NCBI GenBank assembly: GCA_028571685.1
Contig: CM053141.1
Location: 55,240,333 to 55,304,332 of the forward strand
Source: Heterohyrax brucei
Lineage: Eukaryota > Chordata > Mammalia > Hyracoidea > Procaviidae
DNA: 64,000 bases
Reading direction: 5' to 3'
Part shown: positions 59,314 to 64,000 of the stretch, one piece after another
Layout: each line of letters starts with the position of its first letter
Numbering within the stretch: position 1 is the stretch's first letter
Made by a program: the position numbers and the translations under genes
The notes under the pieces: generated by a model
Seen by the model: only the letters and a program-made list of their open reading frames with translations
The model's database searches: none
Told to the model about the DNA's origin: nothing

Positions 59314-62172
59314 TACTGATGTGGCACAACTCAAATTAAGAAGAAATGACTGTAAGCATCCATTAATAACCAGAATGTGGAATGTAAGAAGCATGAATAT
59401 AAAAAAATTATAAATAATCAAAAATGAAGTAGAATGCATAAATTGATAGCCTAGGAATCAATGAACCAGATGATCTGGAATTCACCATTTTGAATCTGTT
59501 CATTTATTTCGTTGTATGATATACTATGCCCGGAATGACACCTTGAAAAGGAATGACATTGCATTCACTGTCTACTGGAGATCTATCCTGAAGCACAACA
59601 CTGTCAGTGACAGAATAATATCTGCATGCCTGTAAGGAAGACCACTTAATGCAACTGTTATTCAAATTAATACACTAACCACTAAGACCAAAGATGAAGA
59701 AATTTAAGGTTTGTATCAATTTCTGCCGTTGAAATTGTTAAAACATGCTGTCAAGATGCAATGATAATTATCAATAGCTGGAATGCAAAACTTAGAAACA
59801 AAGAAGAAAAATTGGTAGTTGTAAAGCATGGCCTTGGTGACAGAAAAAAATGCATTAGATCACATGATAAAGTGTGCAAGACCAATGACTTCTTCATTGC
59901 AAATATCTTTTTTAACAACATAAACAACAACTATACACATGGACCTCATCACATGGAATACACTGGAATCAAATCAACTGTATCTGGAGAAAAAGACTAT
60001 GGGAAACCTAAATATTACCAGGGAAAAGAAGGCCAGGGGCCAACTGTAGAACTGACCATCAATTGCTCATATACAAGCTCAGCCTGAAGCTGAAGAAAAT
60101 TAGAACAAGTCCAGGACAAGCAAAGTAGGACCTTGAGTATATACCACCTGAATTTAGAGACCATCTCAGGAATAAATTTAGCCCATTGTACATCAATGAC
60201 CAAAGACCAGACGAGTTGTAGAACAATATCAAGGGCATCATACATGAAGAAAGCAAGAGTTCATTAAAAATACAGGAAAAAAAGAAAAAGACCAAAAAGG
60301 ATGTAGGAAAACAATGTAGAGTTTGCCTCTTGAATGTTGAGTAGATACAGCAAAAGGAAAAATAATGAAATAAAAGGACTGAACAGAAGATTTCAAATGG
60401 CGGTTGGAAAAGACAAAATGAAGTACTATAATGATATGTGCAAAGGCCTAAAGTTAGAAAACCAAAAGGAAAGAATATGCTCAGCATTTGTGAAGCAGAA
60501 AGAACTGAAGGAAATATTCAAGCTTGGTATTGCAAATGACAATACAGCAAAACTGTTAAATGATGCAGGAAGCATCTAAAGAAGATGGAAAGAAAAGACA
60601 GAGTCACTATACCAAAAGAATTTGTCAATGTTCAGTCATATCAAGAGGTAGCATATGAATTGGGACAAATGGAATCGAGGGAAGATGCCCAAACTACACT
60701 GAAGTTTTTTTGTTTTTTTGACAGGCGGTGGTGCAGAACAGATTTCCACAAGTTGATGGAATACCAATTGAGATGTTTCAATAAATGGATGCAGCACTGG
60801 AAGTACTCACATACTTACTTATCTATGCCAAGTAATTTGGAAGACATAGTCAACTGTCTGGGACAGATCAATACTTATGCATATTCCAAAGAAACATTAT
60901 CCAACTAAATGCAGAAATTATCACACAATATCTTTAATTTCACAGGCAAGTAAAATTTTGCTGAAAATCCTTCAACAGTAGCTGTAGCAATACATCAATT
61001 GGAAACTGTCAGAAAAGCAAAGTAGATTTAGAACAGGACTTGGAATAGTGACATCACTGCTGATGTCAAATCAATTCTGGCTGAATGCAGAGAATATCAC
61101 AAAGATGCTTACCTGTGTTTTATTGACTATGCAAAGGCATTTGACTGTGAGGATCATAACAAATTATGCATGACATTGTGAAGAATGAGAATTCCAGAAC
61201 ACTTAATCTTGCTTGAGAGGAATCTGCACATAGATCAAGAGGCAGCCTTTTGAACAGATCAAGGGAAAACTTCATCTTTTAAAGTAGAAAAAAAAAATGT
61301 GCTTCAAGGTTTGATTCTTTCACCATGCCTATTTAATCTGCACTGATCAAACAACTGGAGAAGCTGGGCTATATGAAGAAGAATGGGGCAAAAGGACTAA
61401 ATGAAGATCATTAACCACCTGAGTTATTCATATAACACAACCTTGCTTGCAGCAAGTGAAGAGGACTTGAACCACTTACTATTGAAAATGGAAGATTGCA
61501 GCCTTCAGCATGCACTTTACCTTAAAAAAAAGAAAGCAAAAATCCTTACAACTGGACCAATAAACAATATGATGATACATGAAAACAATATTGAAGCTGA
61601 CGAGGATTTTATTTTCCTTGCATCTACAATCAATATACATGGAAGCAGCAGTTAAGAAATCAAGTACATTGCATTGAGCAGATCTGACATAAAAGACTTC
61701 TTCAAAGTGTTAAAAACTGAAGATGTTACCTTAAAAACTAACGTGTACCTGATCAAAGCCATGATGTTTTCAGTTGCCTCATATGCATGTGAAAGGTGGA
61801 TGATGGATAAGGAAGATCTAAGAAAAATCACTACCTTAGAGTTATGGTGTTGGGGAAGAATACTGAATATACCATGGGCTGCCAAGAGAACAAACAAATC
61901 TGTTTTGGAAGAGGTACCGCCAGAATGTTCTTTGGCGGCTAGGATAGAAAGACTATACCTCATGTACTTAGGACATGTTACCAGAATGGATCTGTGGAAA
62001 AGGATATCGTGCTTGCTACAGTGCAGGGTCAATGAAAAAGAGGAAGACTCTCAATTAGACAGGTTGACACAGTTGTTGTAGCAATTGTGAGGATGGCTCA
62101 GGCAATGTTTCATTCCGTTGTACCAGGGATTGCTATGAGGCTGTACCACTTTGGTGGCACCTAATAACAACC
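59314..62172 (+). mobile_element. RTE LINE, nearly complete coding part, in L1M
   Basis: It starts 'actgatgtggcacaactcaa', just ahead of the ORF, and ends with the tail 'tttggtggcacctaataaca'. L1M sequence continues on both sides, with taacagtaatca at 59300-59311 and taacaataatta at 62173-62184 as an aged duplication (10 of 12). It is truncated by only a few hundred bp at the 5' end. Confidence 0.88.
59395..62081 (+). pseudogene. RTE endonuclease/RT ORF, degraded
   Basis: The order EN, RT, C-terminus can be followed through open pieces at 59761-60087, 60334-60579, 60585-60908, 61401-61655 and 61674-62081. The EN motif expected as GDWN reads NSWN, so a catalytic aspartate is lost. The RT motif FIDYAKAFDCEDH is present near 61120-61155. 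The YADD position near 61425-61440 is degraded to SYSYNTT. The C-terminal LWCWGRILNIP is kept. The protein would have cut and copied RTE and SINE RNA. Confidence 0.85.
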
Positions 62173-62750
62173 TAACAATAATTACAATAAATGTAAATGG
62201 TCTAAGCAATCTGTATAAAAGCTAGAGATTTTTAGACTGTATGAAAAAGTAAAACCTAACTATATATTGTTTCTAAGAAATCTGTGTTATATATAAAAGC
62301 TGAGTTAAAAGCAAAAGAGTGGGAAAACGTATATGACACAAACCCTAGGCTACAGAAAGCTGAAATGTTTATATGAATATTAGGAAAAGTAAACTTCAAA
62401 ACAAGAATCAGAAATGAACATCTTATAATATCAAAGAGTTCATAAGACATAACGATCCTAAATGTGTACACATTTAAAACCTGCATCTGAAAAAACAAGA
62501 AGCAAAAAAAAAAAAAAAAAAAAATAGAACACAAAAGAAGAAATAGACAAATCTACAAGTACAGTCAGAAATTTCCTCTCTCACCAACCAGTGGAACAAA
62601 TAAACAAAACAAAATCTGTGAGAAGCAAATTTTCTTGGGCATTTTTCAGCAGATGTCAGTAAAGATATAAAAAGCTTTTCAAAAAAAAACTGTGAGAACA
62701 AAAATGAGCAGAAGTAGAAGATAAATTCCAAGAATACAGACTTATCTCAT
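62173..62750 (+). mobile_element. Ancient L1M segment, right part
   Basis: 'ataaatgtaaatggtctaag', 'aacctaactatatattgttt' and 'aaagaagaaatagacaaatc' are the start of L1M ORF2. A 21-A run at 62504-62524 has expanded inside it. Confidence 0.65.
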
Positions 62751-62775
62751 TAAAACAAACAAACAAACAAACAAG
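62751..62775. repeat. (CAAA)n
   Basis: Five to six CAAA units directly precede the L1 start. Confidence 0.9.
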
Positions 62776-64000
62776 CTTGGAGCCACTTACAGAATGGGAA
62801 AAAATATTTGGCAACTATATGTCAGACTGACTCCTGATCTCCATAATCTATAAGGTACTACAAAATATCAATAAGAAAAAGATAAATCATGCAACTAAGC
62901 AATGGGCAAAGGAGATGGACAGACATTTCTCTAAATAAGAGATCCAGACAGCTGAAAAACACACGCAGACATGGTCATGATCGTTAGCTATTAAAGAAAT
63001 TCAGATCAAAACTACAATGAGACATCACCTCCCTCCAACAAGGCTGGCCATGATCCAAAAAATTCAAACAACAAATTCTGGGGAGGCTGTGGAGAAGTTG
63101 GAACTCTCTTACATTGTTGGTGGGATCACAAAATGGTTCAACCTCTTTGGAAAGCAAACTGGTGCTTCCTTAAAAAGCTGGATCTAGACATACTATTTGA
63201 GCCAGTGATTCCACTGCTTGGAATATATCCTACAGAGTCAAGGCCATTCATACCAACTGATACATGCACACAATTGTTTATTGCAGTACAGTCCACAATA
63301 GCAAAAAGATGGAATCAACCTAGATGCCCAGCAACAGAGGAATGGATAGGTAAATTATGGTATATATAATCAATGGAACACTATGCATTGATAAAGAAAA
63401 ACGATGATTTTAGGAAATATCTCATAACCTGGTTTCAACTGGAAGGCATTATGCTGAGTGAAAGCAGTCAGCAACAAAAGGACAAATATTGTGTGAGACC
63501 CCTACAATAAGAACTTGAAGAAAGACTCATGCATAGAAGAAAAGACTCTGACAGCTGCAAGGGTGTAGAGGGAGGGAGGGTGGCAGGGGAGACTTTAGAT
63601 TAGACAGTTGATAGAAATTTGGTTGGGTGAAATCTGTTACAGCACACATTAGAAAGAAGATCAATATTAACTGGACTTCAACATAACATGATTACTCCTC
63701 CCATCTTAACCCAGTATTGCAAGGACAGAGTAGCTAGGGTGGGAAGCCAGGGACCATAGTCTCAGGAGAAATTGAGGCTAAATTGGTACGACTAGTGCTT
63801 TGCTAAGAGAGTCTTCTGCACCCCACATTGGTGAGTGGTATCTGGGGTCTTAACAGCTGCCAAGCTGCCATCTGAGGGTACAGCAAATGGTCCCAAGTCA
63901 GCAGAAATGGATGATCACCAAGGACCAAAAAAACATGGGAGAAAGATAACCCAGAAGACAGAGAGACCCACGTGAGTGGGTGACTACATCGACTTGTGAC
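62776..64000 (+). mobile_element. 5'-truncated L1, running off the window
   Basis: From here the sequence matches, in sense, the ORF2 C-terminus and 3'UTR of the L1 at 4201-11437. Translated blocks include [14 protein letters not shown] and [19 protein letters not shown], and the 3'UTR block 'tctggggtcttaacagctgc' follows. The ORF carries several stops (for example TAT-TAA near 63366). The 3' end lies outside the window. Confidence 0.92.

Overview
The window looks like non-coding nuclear DNA from an afrotherian mammal, most likely an elephant or close relative. The diagnostic feature is the repeat set. It holds tRNA-derived AfroSINEs (box A near 'ggcgcagtggttaa', box B near 'gttcaaatcc') and many RTE (BovB-like) LINEs. 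Both end in the same tail, 'gggtcgctatgagtc..gactc..ggca', often followed by CAA-rich sequence. They are mixed with L1 elements, MaLR-type LTRs and old MIR, L2 and L1M fossils. I find no host protein-coding exon that I can defend. Essentially all the longer reading frames are L1 or RTE coding remnants or their antisense shadows.

Layout. 0-4 kb: mostly unrecognised sequence, a truncated AfroSINE, a U6 snRNA pseudogene (3209-3316) and an L1 3' end. 4.2-11.4 kb: one full-length minus-strand L1 (4201-11437) with a perfect 17-bp target-site duplication; ORF1 and ORF2 carry frameshifts and stops. 11.4-20 kb: AfroSINEs, one with a duplicated box A, a MIR, a possible ERV LTR, L1 3'UTR pieces and RTE pieces. 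20-31 kb: MaLR LTRs (one with a perfect 5-bp duplication), RTE pieces, a SINE with a tRNA-Gly-like head and an RTE-like body, and two consecutive L1 3' ends. 31-36 kb: an ancient L1M interrupted by younger insertions, then a MaLR provirus (internal region plus 3' LTR) whose upstream LTR is inverted. 36-39.5 kb: mostly unrecognised, with a GATA/GACA microsatellite.

39.5-45 kb: a nest. A minus-strand RTE was hit by an L1 3' end and by a plus-strand RTE. The latter was hit by a class II-like solo LTR with TG..CA ends and a GGCAGT duplication. 47-50 kb: another minus-strand RTE hit by a MaLR LTR and an AfroSINE, with an inverted 5' piece. 50.9-51.6 kb: three AfroSINEs separated by four copies of one 16-bp target site. 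52.6 kb: an L1 end with twin-priming structure. 54.7-64 kb: a MaLR LTR, then an L1M split by two long RTEs in opposite orientation (55760-58915 minus, 59314-62172 plus), then a 5'-truncated L1 running off the window.

These elements form a parasitic system rather than a pathway. RTE enzymes probably mobilised the AfroSINEs and the tRNA-Gly-headed SINE through the shared 3' tail, and L1 probably made the U6 copy. No autonomous element here looks intact enough to be active. Repeat family names rest on recalled consensus sequences, and boundaries are usually good to 5-20 bp.
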